NCBI RefSeq assembly: GCF_000612505.1
Contig: NZ_CP004078.1
Span: 1,476,001-1,540,000, forward strand
Length of the DNA stretch: 64,000 bases
DNA from: Paenibacillus sabinae T27
GTDB lineage: Bacteria; Bacillota; Bacilli; Paenibacillales; Paenibacillaceae
Reading direction: 5' to 3'
In this document: positions 43,224-52,229 of the stretch, in pieces
Layout of the letters: the number at the start of each line of letters is the position of its first letter
Position numbering within the stretch: position 1 is the stretch's first letter
Notes under the pieces: generated by a model
The model's database searches: none
Seen by the model: only the letters and a program-made list of their open reading frames with translations
What the model was told of the DNA's origin: nothing
Translations under genes and position numbers: made by a program

Positions 43224-45533
43224 TTGAAAAAACTTATTTCATTAACTGTAAGCGCTGTGATGCTGTTATCGCCTTTCGCCTTCGCAATTGATGCGCCGGC
43301 ATTAAAGTTAAAGGTCGACGCCGTTTCCGCGGCTTCTGAAGAACAACCGGCGACAGAAACGCCTAAACCGGCCGCAACGCCTAAGCCTGCCGCTAAACCG
43401 AAAGCGACTGCAAAACCAAAGGCGACAGCCAAGCCGAAAGCGACGGCTAAACCAAAAGCGACCGCTAAACCGAAGGAAACGTCCAAACCGAAAGCAACGC
43501 CAAAGCCGGCTGCCAAACCAAAGGCAACCGTGAAGCCGAGCGCAAAGCCAGCCGCCAAGCCTGCAGCAACAGCCAAACCGGCCGCAACGGCCAAGCCCGC
43601 TCCTAAAGTGACGGCCAAACCGAAAGCAAGCGCTAAACCGGCAACCGTCAGTGCAAATGTATATCAAGACGGCGTGTACGTTGCTTATGGAAACGCTTAT
43701 TCCAAAGGCACCGAGGGCGCTAAGGTTACAATCAAGAACGGCAAGATCGCCGATATCGAGCTGCTCAGAACGAGCCCCAAGCTGATTGACAGAGACGCCC
43801 GCAACAACTACAGCGGCGTGTGGGTTGCCTATGAGCTGATGAAAGAAAGACTTCTGGGCAAGACGAGAGAAAGCGCTGCCAAGGTCGATGCGGTCTCTGG
43901 CGCCTCGCGTTCTAGCAACGGCTGGAAGCTGTCGGTGGACAGAGCGTTTGTAAGAGCGCTGCAAGTGAAGCCGAAGGGTGTTGTATACTTTGCCGGCGAA
44001 CACATGGGTGTCGATCCGGAAGGCAAATATGCCGTATTCTCCACTTATGACTCTGCCAAACTGACCGGCGTCAAGGTCTACCCGCTGAACAGCGCAGGCG
44101 ACATCATTGAAGAAAAAGCGTTTACGCCGGAACAGGCGGCAGCGGTTGCAGCCATTACTCCAGCTCTGCTGGCCAAGGGAACGGCTGCACAGCCTACCGC
44201 CGGACTGGAAGCGGATTTTAAAGCGGCAGTCAATGCTTTCTGGGACGCCGAGCAGAACGCGCTCATCAATAATACAAGCAAGTACATTGACGGTTTCTAT
44301 TCCTCTTACGGCACGGCAAGAAGCGTAGGCGTGGAAAGAGCTGACATTATCATCCGCAACGGCAAACTGGTTGATGTGAAGCTGTACCGTCTGGGAAGCA
44401 ACCTGCTGGACAGAGGAACGACGGCTTATGCCAAAGTCGTGGAAGCCAATGCTCCGATGACCGCCAAGCTGCTGGCTAACGGTTCGTACATCGCCAACTA
44501 CGACGAGAAGGTTGACGGCATTTCCGGCGCGACCGAAAGCAGCCACGGCTGGAACCAGTCTGTGGAAAGAGCGTTCGAGAAAGCGCTGAAAGTTCCGGCG
44601 AAGGGTCAATATTTTGACGGCAAATTTGCCGGTGTAGACAATCAGTCGAAAGTGCTGCTGCTGGTCGATATCGCTTCGGATAAGGTTACAGGCGTTACCG
44701 TTAGCCTGTTCGGCGCTGACAAAAAGCTGATCGCCGCCGACAAGCTGACCGATGAGCAGAAAGCTCTTGTTGCCCAATTGACTAGCGGCCTGCTGGATAA
44801 AGGCGTACAATTCGCCGATATTGCAGGACAGGAAGCCCTTTCCGCCGCGGCCAAAGCAGCTTTGGCTGACGCCTTGGCGAACGCATCCAAGACGCAGGGA
44901 GCATATAAAGACGGCACCTATATCGCTTACGGCGACGCTTATGACAAAGGCACCAACCAGGCCAAAGTAACGCTCCGCAACGGCAAAATCGTTGACCTGG
45001 CTCTGTACCGTCTGGGCATGAACATGGTTGACCGCGGCGAAGCCGCTTATAAAGAAGTAGTTAAGGCCATTCCTCAGCTTACCTCTGAGTTTTTGGCGGC
45101 AGGCACAAGAGAAGGCGTTCAAGAGGTTGATGCCGTCTCCGGCGCTACAAGCAGCAGCAATGCGCTGAAAGCAGCCGTTGACCGTGCCTACGGCAAAGCG
45201 GAAATTGCGGAAGCCTACAAAGCGGCTTATTTCAACGGCACCTACATCGGGGTGAGCGCTGATAAATCCGTGAATGTTATGGTAACCGTCAAGTACAATG
45301 TTCCAGTGAAGATGGTTGTCTACTATCTGGACGACAAAGGCAACGTAAAAGCGAACGATAAACTCACAAATGACGAGAAGGCCGTGAAGAGCGAAATCGA
45401 AACGCCTTCGTATGACAGCTTGCACAAGTACGGCTACAGAGCTGCGGCATTCGGCGCGAACGATGCCCAGAAGGCAATATCCGCCAAAGCGGTGGAAGCG
45501 ATCAAGGCCGCGCTGGAGAGCGCAGGCAAATAA
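43224..45533 (+). CDS. Secreted protein with three FMN_bind (covalent flavin) units
   Basis: The product has 769 residues from a TTG start, chosen for AAAGGAG eight bases upstream. It begins with a signal peptide (KKLISLTVSAVMLLSPFAFAIDAPA). Residues about 43-140 are a Lys-Pro-Ala-Thr repeat linker (TPKPAATPKPAAKPKATAKP...), likely spanning the wall. Three FMN_bind domains follow, each with the flavin attachment motif: DAVSGAS (Ser228), DGISGAT (Thr437) and DAVSGAT (Thr642). The sites are 209 and 205 residues apart, so the protein is built of three ~207-residue repeats. ApbE-type transferases attach FMN at such Thr/Ser. A role in extracellular electron transfer is likely but inferred; no apbE gene is present here. 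Confidence 0.88.
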   Translation: MKKLISLTVSAVMLLSPFAFAIDAPALKLKVDAVSAASEEQPATETPKPAATPKPAAKPKATAKPKATAKPKATAKPKATAKPKETSKPKATPKPAAKPKATVKPSAKPAAKPAATAKPAATAKPAPKVTAKPKASAKPATVSANVYQDGVYVAYGNAYSKGTEGAKVTIKNGKIADIELLRTSPKLIDRDARNNYSGVWVAYELMKERLLGKTRESAAKVDAVSGASRSSNGWKLSVDRAFVRALQVKPKGVVYFAGEHMGVDPEGKYAVFSTYDSAKLTGVKVYPLNSAGDIIEEKAFTPEQAAAVAAITPALLAKGTAAQPTAGLEADFKAAVNAFWDAEQNALINNTSKYIDGFYSSYGTARSVGVERADIIIRNGKLVDVKLYRLGSNLLDRGTTAYAKVVEANAPMTAKLLANGSYIANYDEKVDGISGATESSHGWNQSVERAFEKALKVPAKGQYFDGKFAGVDNQSKVLLLVDIASDKVTGVTVSLFGADKKLIAADKLTDEQKALVAQLTSGLLDKGVQFADIAGQEALSAAAKAALADALANASKTQGAYKDGTYIAYGDAYDKGTNQAKVTLRNGKIVDLALYRLGMNMVDRGEAAYKEVVKAIPQLTSEFLAAGTREGVQEVDAVSGATSSSNALKAAVDRAYGKAEIAEAYKAAYFNGTYIGVSADKSVNVMVTVKYNVPVKMVVYYLDDKGNVKANDKLTNDEKAVKSEIETPSYDSLHKYGYRAAAFGANDAQKAISAKAVEAIKAALESAGK

Positions 45534-45553
45534 CAGGCGATAGGCCCTGTTTT

Positions 45554-45605
45554 AAAGGAGCTGTTCCCGGGACCATACCAATGGACCGGGAACGGCTCCT
45601 TTTTG
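45554..45605 (+). terminator. Terminator of the flavinylated protein gene
   Basis: AAAGGAGC-TGTTCCCGG pairs with CCGGGAAC-GGCTCCTTT, followed by TTTT. Confidence 0.85.
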
Positions 45606-45690
45606 CTGACTTTTGAAGGGATTGCAGCGGCCGATGTCAAAGTTAGTGTGGATAAAATAGAAGAATGCTTAACTATGTAGGAGGCTCACC

Positions 45691-46647
45691 ATGAAACAAA
45701 TCAACCAACTGGCGCCACAGGACGAATTCATCGGCTTTTACCTGCTGCGGGAATTGACGGTCAAACAGACGAACGGCAATCCTCCCAAGGATTATTTCGA
45801 TATTGTGCTGTGCGATTCCAGCGGTCAGCTGTCCGCGAAGTACTGGGATGTATCGACTGCGGATAAAGAGACATTTTTTCCAATGGGACTGGTTAAAATT
45901 CAGGGCATTGCCCATTTATACCGGGAGAAGCTGCAGGTCAAGATCATTAAAATGAGACTTGCGACGGAGGAGGATGGGGTGTCGCTGACCGAATTTATCC
46001 GCTCCGCACCCATCCGGCCGGTCGATTTGATTCATGCGATCAAGCAGGCGATGAATGCCATAAGTGATTCGGAAATTCGGACGATCGTTGCGTATTGTGT
46101 GGGCAAGGTGGAGGAGAAGCTGATGCATTATCCGGCGGCCAAGACCCACCATCATGCTTATTTTGCCGGGCTGGCCTACCATATGACGAGAATGCTGGAG
46201 ATTGGCGATTTTCTATGTAAACAGAGGCCCTTTCTTAACCCCGATCTGCTCAGGGCGGGCATTATTCTGCATGATATCGCCAAGCCGGAGGAAATGATCG
46301 CCGAGCTCGGCATCGTCTCGGACTACAGTGTCCAGGGCAAGCTGCTCGGTCATATCGCGATGGCCTCGAACTGGATTACAGAGGCGGCGATCCGCTCAAA
46401 TATCGATCTGCAGTCCGCGAAGGTTCTGGCGCTTCAGCATCTGGTGCTGTCGCATCACAACCTTGGAGAATGGGGAAGCCCGGTGCAGCCGCAGACGGCC
46501 GAGGCGGTAGCGCTGCACCATATCGACGCCATGGACGCCAAGCTTCAGATGGTGGAGGATGCGCTGGATACGACGCCGGAGACCGAAGAGTGGACGCCGA
46601 TGATCCGCGGGCTGGAGAATAAGGCCGTATACCGGATGAAGCTGTAG
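45691..46647 (+). CDS. yhaM: 3'-5' exoribonuclease YhaM family
   Basis: The product has 318 residues, close to B. subtilis YhaM. An N-terminal OB-like domain (residues 10-95: FIGFYLLRELTVKQTNG...) is followed by an HD domain with metal residues in KTHHHAYFAGLAYH and GIILHDIAKPEE, then LVLSHHNLGEWGSP. YhaM/Cbf1-type enzymes remove nucleotides from RNA 3' ends in a metal-dependent way. AGGAGG precedes the ATG. It is a single gene with no obvious functional link to its neighbours. Confidence 0.93.
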   Translation: MKQINQLAPQDEFIGFYLLRELTVKQTNGNPPKDYFDIVLCDSSGQLSAKYWDVSTADKETFFPMGLVKIQGIAHLYREKLQVKIIKMRLATEEDGVSLTEFIRSAPIRPVDLIHAIKQAMNAISDSEIRTIVAYCVGKVEEKLMHYPAAKTHHHAYFAGLAYHMTRMLEIGDFLCKQRPFLNPDLLRAGIILHDIAKPEEMIAELGIVSDYSVQGKLLGHIAMASNWITEAAIRSNIDLQSAKVLALQHLVLSHHNLGEWGSPVQPQTAEAVALHHIDAMDAKLQMVEDALDTTPETEEWTPMIRGLENKAVYRMKL

Positions 46648-46762
46648 ATCAAGCCGGCCAAAAGGCCTGGTCAAACGCCTGGCAGGAATTAGTCCTCGGA
46701 GCAGGGAGAATCTCCAGCTGAACCAGTCACGCGGATAAAAGTTATCCAGTGGAATCCTTAGC

Positions 46763-46824
46763 AGCCGGACTTGGAAGCCGGGAGCCGATCATGAATCGGC
46801 TCTTGGATCAGAGTCCGGTTTTGT
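46763..46824 (+). terminator. Terminator after yhaM
   Basis: An outer CCGGACT/AGTCCGG stem and inner GAGCCGAT/ATCGGCTC stem are followed by a T-rich run (TTTTGTTGT). Confidence 0.65.
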
Positions 46825-46973
46825 TGTGCAGACATTCGGAAGCAAGAAAAAAGCAAAGCAATCCATAAGTATCACAAAACATGGAATATAAAATAACACT
46901 TACTTAACGCCAATTCGTTGGAATCTCGTGCAAAAGAGACGTGATTTGCTAAGGAAATAAAAAAATCAATGAT

Positions 46974-46994
46974 TTTGGTATACAAAATACCGAA
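46974..46994. promoter_or_regulatory. Regulon operator 1 (9-3-9 palindrome), before the first transporter
   Basis: TTTGGTATA-CAA-AATACCGAA: left arm exact, right arm with two mismatches to TATACCAAA. It lies 78 bp upstream of the transporter start at 47073. The same palindrome recurs before three other units at 49563, 52049 and 57234. Confidence 0.7.
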
Positions 46995-47072
46995 AAACTA
47001 TTCATCAACTATGAAAGTTGTGTTACAATCCTTTCGAAAGCAAGTTAAATCCACAGAAGAAGAGGGATGCTG

Positions 47073-48638
47073 ATGATCACAATGTCGCATATCGTGTATG
47101 GTTTGGTGACTTTGAGTGTCATTCTGGTCATGCTGTTTAAACGGGGAGTTGTCATTCCGACTCTGATCGGTACCTTCCTTATCGGTTGGATTTACACGGG
47201 CAGCTCGATCAGCGGTTTCAAGACGGTGTTCAACGCAAATTTGACGGCGGCCAGAGAACTGTTCGTCATCTTTCTGATCATCACGTTCATGGTAGCGCTG
47301 CTTGGATCGATGCGGGACATCGGCGCTGACCGCCGCATGCTTCAGCCAATTCAGAAATGGATGGTTAACGGTCATATGGCTTATTTTCTCCTCGCTGCCA
47401 TCACCTTCGTCATTTCCCTGTTCTTCTGGCCGACACCGGCTGTTCCTCTTATCGGTGCTCTGCTGTTCCCGGCGGCGATTCGCGCCGGACTCCCCCCAAT
47501 GGGCGCGGCAATGGCCGTGGCGCTTGCCGGTCAAGGCATGGCCTTATCCTCCGATTATGTGATGCAGACTGCTCCCAAAATGAGCGCCACAGCGGCGGGA
47601 GTAGCCGTCACCTCGGTCGCCGACAAGGCGTTAGTGCTGTCACTCATTACCGGTGTAATTGCCATTGGCGGGTCCTATTTGATGATTCGAAAATCCATCA
47701 GGAAGAAATCTTTCGAAACAGCAGATTCATCGCTGGTCTTTGGAGAAGCCGGCAGAACGCAGTATCCGGCACAGGGCGTTCCAGCCGCCGCTATTACATC
47801 GGACGAGCCTGCAGCCAAGGTTCTCTCCGTGAATGCTTCCGCTTCAGGTTCCGTCAGATTGGAAGATTCGGAGCTGTCCGCCGCCTATGCGGAAGCAGCG
47901 GCGGCAGTCGACACGCTGGATCCTTCCATGATGAAATGGTCCAAGCTGTTCGCCGTCCTTGTCCCGCTTGCCATGTTCGGCGTCATGGCAGTCATGGTTG
48001 TGAGCAAGTTCTCAGGTAGCGGCGGAGCGCTGATTGGCGGCGACGGCGCGGCATTTATCGGCGGCGTAGCCGTGATGCTGCTCATTATCTGCAGTACGGC
48101 ATTCCACAAAGTTAAGGTGCTGGACAGCATCGCTGACCACTTGGTTGAAGGCTTCGTATTCGCTTTTAAAGCGATGGGGCCGGTTATTCCTATTGCCGGA
48201 TTCTTCATGCTCGGCAGCGCGGATTTCTCGGGAGGCATTCTGTCGCTTGGGGAAGGCGCGACTCCTCCGGCTTTCCTGTTCGATATGGTATCTGCTATGC
48301 AGCAGTATATTCCTTCCAGCGCCATCCTGACCGCGTTCAGTATCCTGCTCATCGGCATCCTTACGGGTCTCGACGGATCGGGCTTCTCGGGACTGCCTCT
48401 TACGGGCTCGCTCTCCGGAGCACTTGCCGAGCATGTGAATGCCGATCCTTCCACGCTCGCGGCGATCGGTCAGATGGGAGCCATCTGGGCGGGCGGTGGC
48501 ACGCTAATCGCCTGGTCGTCACTGGTTGCCGTTGCGGGATTTGCGGGCGTATCGGCCATTGATCTGGCGCGCAAAAACTTTCTTCCGGTTGTTGTCGGAT
48601 TAATTGTCGCTACAGTGGCCGGTGTTCTGCTCTGGTAG
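47073..48638 (+). CDS. Multi-pass membrane transporter of unknown substrate
   Basis: The product has 522 residues with about twelve hydrophobic helices. The ATG at 47073 has AGAAGAGGG eight bases upstream; an ATG at 47067 is also in frame but too close to it. Features resemble GntP/CitMHS/ion-transporter superfamily permeases (repeated hairpins such as FWPTPAVPLIGALLFPAAIRAGLPPMGAAMA in the first half and LTGLDGSGFSGLPLTGSLSGAL in the second, i.e. two similar halves). A polar loop of about 60 residues separates the halves. The substrate is unknown; control by the shared operator links it to the amidohydrolase/di-iron oxidase genes. It may import the compound degraded by that regulon. Confidence 0.8.
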   Translation: MITMSHIVYGLVTLSVILVMLFKRGVVIPTLIGTFLIGWIYTGSSISGFKTVFNANLTAARELFVIFLIITFMVALLGSMRDIGADRRMLQPIQKWMVNGHMAYFLLAAITFVISLFFWPTPAVPLIGALLFPAAIRAGLPPMGAAMAVALAGQGMALSSDYVMQTAPKMSATAAGVAVTSVADKALVLSLITGVIAIGGSYLMIRKSIRKKSFETADSSLVFGEAGRTQYPAQGVPAAAITSDEPAAKVLSVNASASGSVRLEDSELSAAYAEAAAAVDTLDPSMMKWSKLFAVLVPLAMFGVMAVMVVSKFSGSGGALIGGDGAAFIGGVAVMLLIICSTAFHKVKVLDSIADHLVEGFVFAFKAMGPVIPIAGFFMLGSADFSGGILSLGEGATPPAFLFDMVSAMQQYIPSSAILTAFSILLIGILTGLDGSGFSGLPLTGSLSGALAEHVNADPSTLAAIGQMGAIWAGGGTLIAWSSLVAVAGFAGVSAIDLARKNFLPVVVGLIVATVAGVLLW

Positions 48639-48687
48639 CTTGGAAAGAGGATTTCGATCGTGGAATAGATCATCCAGTATCCTGGCA

Positions 48688-48719
48688 GGGATCGTCCGAA
48701 GAAGAAGCCGGACGATCCC
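48688..48719. repeat. Perfect 11-bp inverted repeat between convergent genes
   Basis: GGGATCGTCCG and CGGACGATCCC flank a 10-base loop between the transporter and yyaC stop codons. No T-run follows on either strand, so it is a weak terminator at best. Confidence 0.6.
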
Positions 48720-48729
48720 GGAGGCCGGA

Positions 48730-49347
48730 TCACATCCAGGAGGATAAGCGGTTGTTCGCTTTCGCATCCGCAGCCTGGCGGCCGGCCTGCGCAGCGATTC
48801 GAGGCAGCAGCTGTTCAGCGGACTTGCTGATTACATCCGCAATGGTCACGGCCATGTCGGCGACGAAGGTAAGGCTGGTATGCTCCAGCACCTTGTGGTT
48901 CAGATCGGGATCAAAGTTATTGACGATTCCCTTTAAATGAATATTTCCGATTTCGGGCAACTGCTTGTCCAGGCTTGCTCCGGGCTGCAGGGCTCCTTCC
49001 ACCAGTTGTATGGTGCCTACCTTGTAATACCGGCCCAGGCAGGAATCTACGGCAATGATATAAGGGCGCTTATGTTCCTTGTTGATCCGTGACACCAGCT
49101 TGGCGAGATTGAGAGAGTGTACGGGCTTATCCAAAGTGCCGTAAATGGAAATGCCGGAAGTGCTGCCGAACCGTTTCTCCAGCCGGCTTCCGACCAGCGG
49201 CCCCAGCGTATCTCCGGAATAGCGGCAGGTTCCGATCCCGACCACGACAAGCTCATCGTATTCCGGGCCCTTCAAGAAGTGCCTGAGCAGCGCTTTGGAC
49301 AAGTAAGCTGTCGTTCTTTTTTCAAGATAATGACTGTTTGTTACCAT
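48730..49347 (-). CDS. yyaC: Spore protease YyaC family (DUF1256)
   Basis: The product has 205 residues. The family core is present: ELVVVGIGTCRYSGDTLGPLVGSRL, YGTLDKPVHSLNL, YIIAVDSCLGR and GNIHLKGIVNNFD. YyaC proteins resemble the spore germination protease GPR and are found in spore formers. It is on the opposite strand, lying between two units of the operator-linked regulon, and is not expected to belong to it. It supports a sporulating host. Confidence 0.92.
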   Translation of the reverse strand: MVTNSHYLEKRTTAYLSKALLRHFLKGPEYDELVVVGIGTCRYSGDTLGPLVGSRLEKRFGSTSGISIYGTLDKPVHSLNLAKLVSRINKEHKRPYIIAVDSCLGRYYKVGTIQLVEGALQPGASLDKQLPEIGNIHLKGIVNNFDPDLNHKVLEHTSLTFVADMAVTIADVISKSAEQLLPRIAAQAGRQAADAKANNRLSSWM

Positions 49348-49562
49348 GATGATCAGCTACTTTCTTGTTAACAGGTTTTAGAAAGCTTCTATTATATAAT
49401 CGTATCGGCAAAAAAAGACCGGAATGCATGCTTTCATTGTATGGATAAATTCGGCAAATAGCCAGACTCGAAAGTTAGGTTAACCGGTTGCCTAACCGGT
49501 CTTGAGACTCAAGTGTCCGGAGCTCGGAAGGCTAAAAGAAACTGCTCCTTCTTTTTTCGCCA

Positions 49563-49583
49563 TTTGGTATACAATATACCATA
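49563..49583. promoter_or_regulatory. Regulon operator 2 (9-3-9 palindrome), before the amidohydrolase
   Basis: TTTGGTATA-CAA-TATACCATA, one mismatch in the right arm. It lies 30 bp upstream of the creatininase-family start at 49614, so it overlaps or abuts the promoter. Confidence 0.8.
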
Positions 49584-49613
49584 GAAATTTGAACATGGAA
49601 AGGAGTGCCGTTT

Positions 49614-50366
49614 ATGCCGGTTACCTATTTATTAACCCATATGACGTGGCCTGAAGTAGAGGAGGCGCTAAAAACGGTAAAAATAGCCATTATTCCGTTA
49701 GGAGCCCATGAACAGCATGGCCCGCATATGGCAGAGAGCTGTGATTCTGTGTTGGCCGAAGAGATGGGGAAGCGGCTGACCGAGGCGCTGCACCCGCTCG
49801 CTCTGATGACTCCCGTCATCAATATGGGGGTGTCTCCGCATCATTTGCATTTTCCGGGAACGATCAGTCTGGAGCCTGCAACACTAATCGCCATTCTCCG
49901 GGATATGGTGTCTTCGCTCCGGAATTATGGCATCCGGAATTTTCTCGTACTGAACTCTCATGGCGGCAACCAGTCCACACTTGGGGTCGCTGCCGGAATA
50001 CTGTCCACGGAGCTGGATGTACGGTTCATGTATGCCAAGACGACCGCTTCGGCCAAGGATGTGATGGACCGGCTGATCGATTCCAGGCTGTACGGCCACA
50101 GCTGCGAGCGGGAAGTGTCCGAGGCCTTGTACTTGGCTCCCTGGCTCGTGCGACAAGATAAGCTTGCATCCGGTGATATCAGTGAGGGAGATTGGCGGAA
50201 GCTTCGTCCGGGAAATCCCATTCAAGGTTTCTATTATTATGAAGAAATGACCCGAAACGGCTGTATCGGAAATGCCCCGGCAGGCAGCCCCGAAATCGGG
50301 GAGGAGATTGTGGAGACGGCGGTTTCGCGTCTGGCCGCCGCCGCCCGCGAGCTCATCGAGCCATGA
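49614..50366 (+). CDS. Creatininase-family amidohydrolase
   Basis: The product has 250 residues from the ATG at 49614, nine bases after AAAGGAG; a GTG at 49605 is in frame. Metal-binding motifs of the creatininase/formamidase family are present: PLGAHEQHGPHM (Glu and His), the Asp of ESCDSVL, NSHGGNQ with His, and a later Glu in CEREVSEAL. Known members open the creatinine ring or hydrolyse formamides such as FAPy intermediates. The substrate here is unknown. Its stop overlaps the next gene's start (ATGATG), so it is coupled with a second membrane transporter. Confidence 0.88.
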   Translation: MPVTYLLTHMTWPEVEEALKTVKIAIIPLGAHEQHGPHMAESCDSVLAEEMGKRLTEALHPLALMTPVINMGVSPHHLHFPGTISLEPATLIAILRDMVSSLRNYGIRNFLVLNSHGGNQSTLGVAAGILSTELDVRFMYAKTTASAKDVMDRLIDSRLYGHSCEREVSEALYLAPWLVRQDKLASGDISEGDWRKLRPGNPIQGFYYYEEMTRNGCIGNAPAGSPEIGEEIVETAVSRLAAAARELIEP

Positions 50367-51955
50367 TGAAGGCGGTCCGGCTGCTGATGGCTGGGGCGAT
50401 AGCGGGCTATATCTGGAATGAGCTCGCGCCGGGCCGGGCGGCAGGGATTGTGCTCTCCGTATGCAGTCTGGGTGCCGCGGCACTGCTGCTCGGCATCGTC
50501 AAGGGCATACCGTGTCTGCTTGGCCTGCTGTTCACGGGCGCCGGAGTTGTAATGTATGCCCGGCACGGAACGGCCTGGCAGGAAGCGATAAGCGGCTTTG
50601 GCAGCATGCTGAATGTCATCACGCTGCTCACAATCGTTCCGATCGTCTCGCTTCCGATTGAGCTTGGCGGCTATGCGCGCCGTATTCAGACTGTCATACG
50701 CAGCAATATTAGGCATACAGGGCCGCTCTATATCGTGACATCGCTTCTGTCCTTTGTACTGAGCGCGTTCATGAGTCTGGCCACGCTGCCCATGGTGTAC
50801 CGGGTAATCCGGCCGTCGGTCGATTTATACCCCGTTGAACATAAGGAGAGATTTATGAGCCGCGCCATCACGCATGGCTACAGTATGCCTTTCCTATGGA
50901 CGCCGGTGGCTCCGATTGTGGGTGTTGTTGTAGAGATGACCGGAGTGAGCTGGGGCCGTATGCTTCCGCTCGTCATTCCGTTCAGTCTGCTTGGCCTTGT
51001 TCTGGATTGCGGGATGGGCCTCGCAATCGCTGGCCGTCACAGACGGCGTATGGCTGCACCGGTTCTGGCGGTGAAGGCATCCGGCTTCCGTTCCGCGGAT
51101 ATTCAAAGGGCATCCGGGCTGAAGAACGATGTCTGGCTGCGCGGCATCGGCGCGGGAGACGGGCCGGCTGTGTCCGCCGGCGAGCTCCGGACGGCTCACA
51201 GCCGGCCTAAACAGCCTTGGAGTTCGGATACTGAGGACCCAGAAGCCGCTGCAAGTATCGTTGCTGCAGCTGAGACCCCTGAGAATCCGTCATCACCGGA
51301 TCTCTCAAGCCCGCAGCGGGGGAGAAATCCATTTCAGATTCTGCTGGCGATGGCTGTCTTCGGGCTCTCGCTGCCGCTTCTTCAGGCCGTCACCGGGCTC
51401 GGATTTTTGCTCTTGGTAACGCTGTTCACGATCCCATTTGCACTCATGTGGGCGGTTTTCATTTCGGAAGGACGAACGTTTGTTGTCAACATCCGGGAGC
51501 TTCTTCCTATGCAGCTGCTGCGCATGAAGGATCAGTTTCTTGTGCTGTTATGCGCCGGATTCATGATTTCCGCGATTGAGAATACAGGAGCCGGTCTGAC
51601 GGTTAACGCCGGAATTTCCCTGCTTGGCGGTTTGGTTGGCGAGCATCTGTTTCTGGCTCTGATTCCCATGATCCCCTTGGCTCTGTCTATGGCGGGTGTG
51701 CATCCGGTCGTGGGAACCGCGCTGACTGCCGGCGCGTTGAATCCGGCACTTTTGCATGTACCGGTGGAGCTGACGGCGATGGCTATGCTTGTTGGCGCTT
51801 CCTGCTCCTATATGCTGGGACCCTATAACGCTACGGCCGGATTGATGTCTTCACTGTCCGGGGAGACACCGCAGCGGATCTCAAACTGGAATGCGCCGTT
51901 TACCGCCGTCTTTCTGCTGACGGCTATGGTGTTTCTGTATGTTAGTTCGATGTAA
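50363..51955 (+). CDS. Multi-pass membrane transporter, DUF401-like
   Basis: The product has 530 residues with about twelve to thirteen hydrophobic segments and a large polar loop (about residues 230-325). Motifs such as YSMPFLWTPVAPIVGVVVE and AGVHPVVGTALTAGAL appear in the two halves, as in ion-transporter-superfamily (DUF401/CitMHS-like) permeases. The ATG overlaps the amidohydrolase stop, and ATG at 50366 is equally possible. It is different in sequence from the transporter at 47073. Having two permeases under one regulon suggests either two related substrates or uptake plus export. Confidence 0.75.
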   Translation: MMKAVRLLMAGAIAGYIWNELAPGRAAGIVLSVCSLGAAALLLGIVKGIPCLLGLLFTGAGVVMYARHGTAWQEAISGFGSMLNVITLLTIVPIVSLPIELGGYARRIQTVIRSNIRHTGPLYIVTSLLSFVLSAFMSLATLPMVYRVIRPSVDLYPVEHKERFMSRAITHGYSMPFLWTPVAPIVGVVVEMTGVSWGRMLPLVIPFSLLGLVLDCGMGLAIAGRHRRRMAAPVLAVKASGFRSADIQRASGLKNDVWLRGIGAGDGPAVSAGELRTAHSRPKQPWSSDTEDPEAAASIVAAAETPENPSSPDLSSPQRGRNPFQILLAMAVFGLSLPLLQAVTGLGFLLLVTLFTIPFALMWAVFISEGRTFVVNIRELLPMQLLRMKDQFLVLLCAGFMISAIENTGAGLTVNAGISLLGGLVGEHLFLALIPMIPLALSMAGVHPVVGTALTAGALNPALLHVPVELTAMAMLVGASCSYMLGPYNATAGLMSSLSGETPQRISNWNAPFTAVFLLTAMVFLYVSSM

Positions 51956-52048
51956 CCAATAAAGACAGCTGCATAAAAATTCTTAAAAATTTCAATTTTT
52001 AGATTGACAACATTAAAGGATGTAAGCAATAATAACGGCATAACCTAA

Positions 52049-52069
52049 TTTGGTATACAATATACCAAA
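52049..52069. promoter_or_regulatory. Regulon operator 3 (perfect 9-3-9 palindrome), before the six-gene oxidase operon
   Basis: TTTGGTATA-CAA-TATACCAAA, both arms exact. It lies about 40 bp after a TTGACA -35-like element (52004-52009) and 160 bp upstream of the di-iron oxidase start, where a repressor would block promoter escape. Confidence 0.85.
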
Positions 52070-52229
52070 TACAAGTTAAGAAATCCGACATGGATTTTCC
52101 GGACAACCCGTCCGGTCTGTCGGCAAGATGACAGAAGCATTTTGTCGGCAGCCAGCCCTGAGACTAAACCATCAGGCTGCGTAACCGTTTCGCGTGAACC
52201 CCCTTTAAAAATGGAGAGGAGAGATTTCA

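Larger units (their letters stand above)
46648..47072. other. Intergenic region between yhaM and the transporter, with a terminator and operator
   Basis: About 425 bp. A terminator lies at 46763-46824. A/T-rich sequence then leads to the palindromic operator at 46974-46994 and the transporter start. No gene is visible. Confidence 0.5.

Noticed and set aside
43340..43650. CRISPR-like array from the Lys-Pro-Ala repeat DNA
   Set aside because: The repeats are coding, short, degenerate and in frame; no spacer structure.
43308..45425. 705-codon minus-strand frame opposite the flavinylated protein
   Set aside because: Follows the repeats and Lys-Pro stretch of the real gene in reverse; no recognisable protein features.
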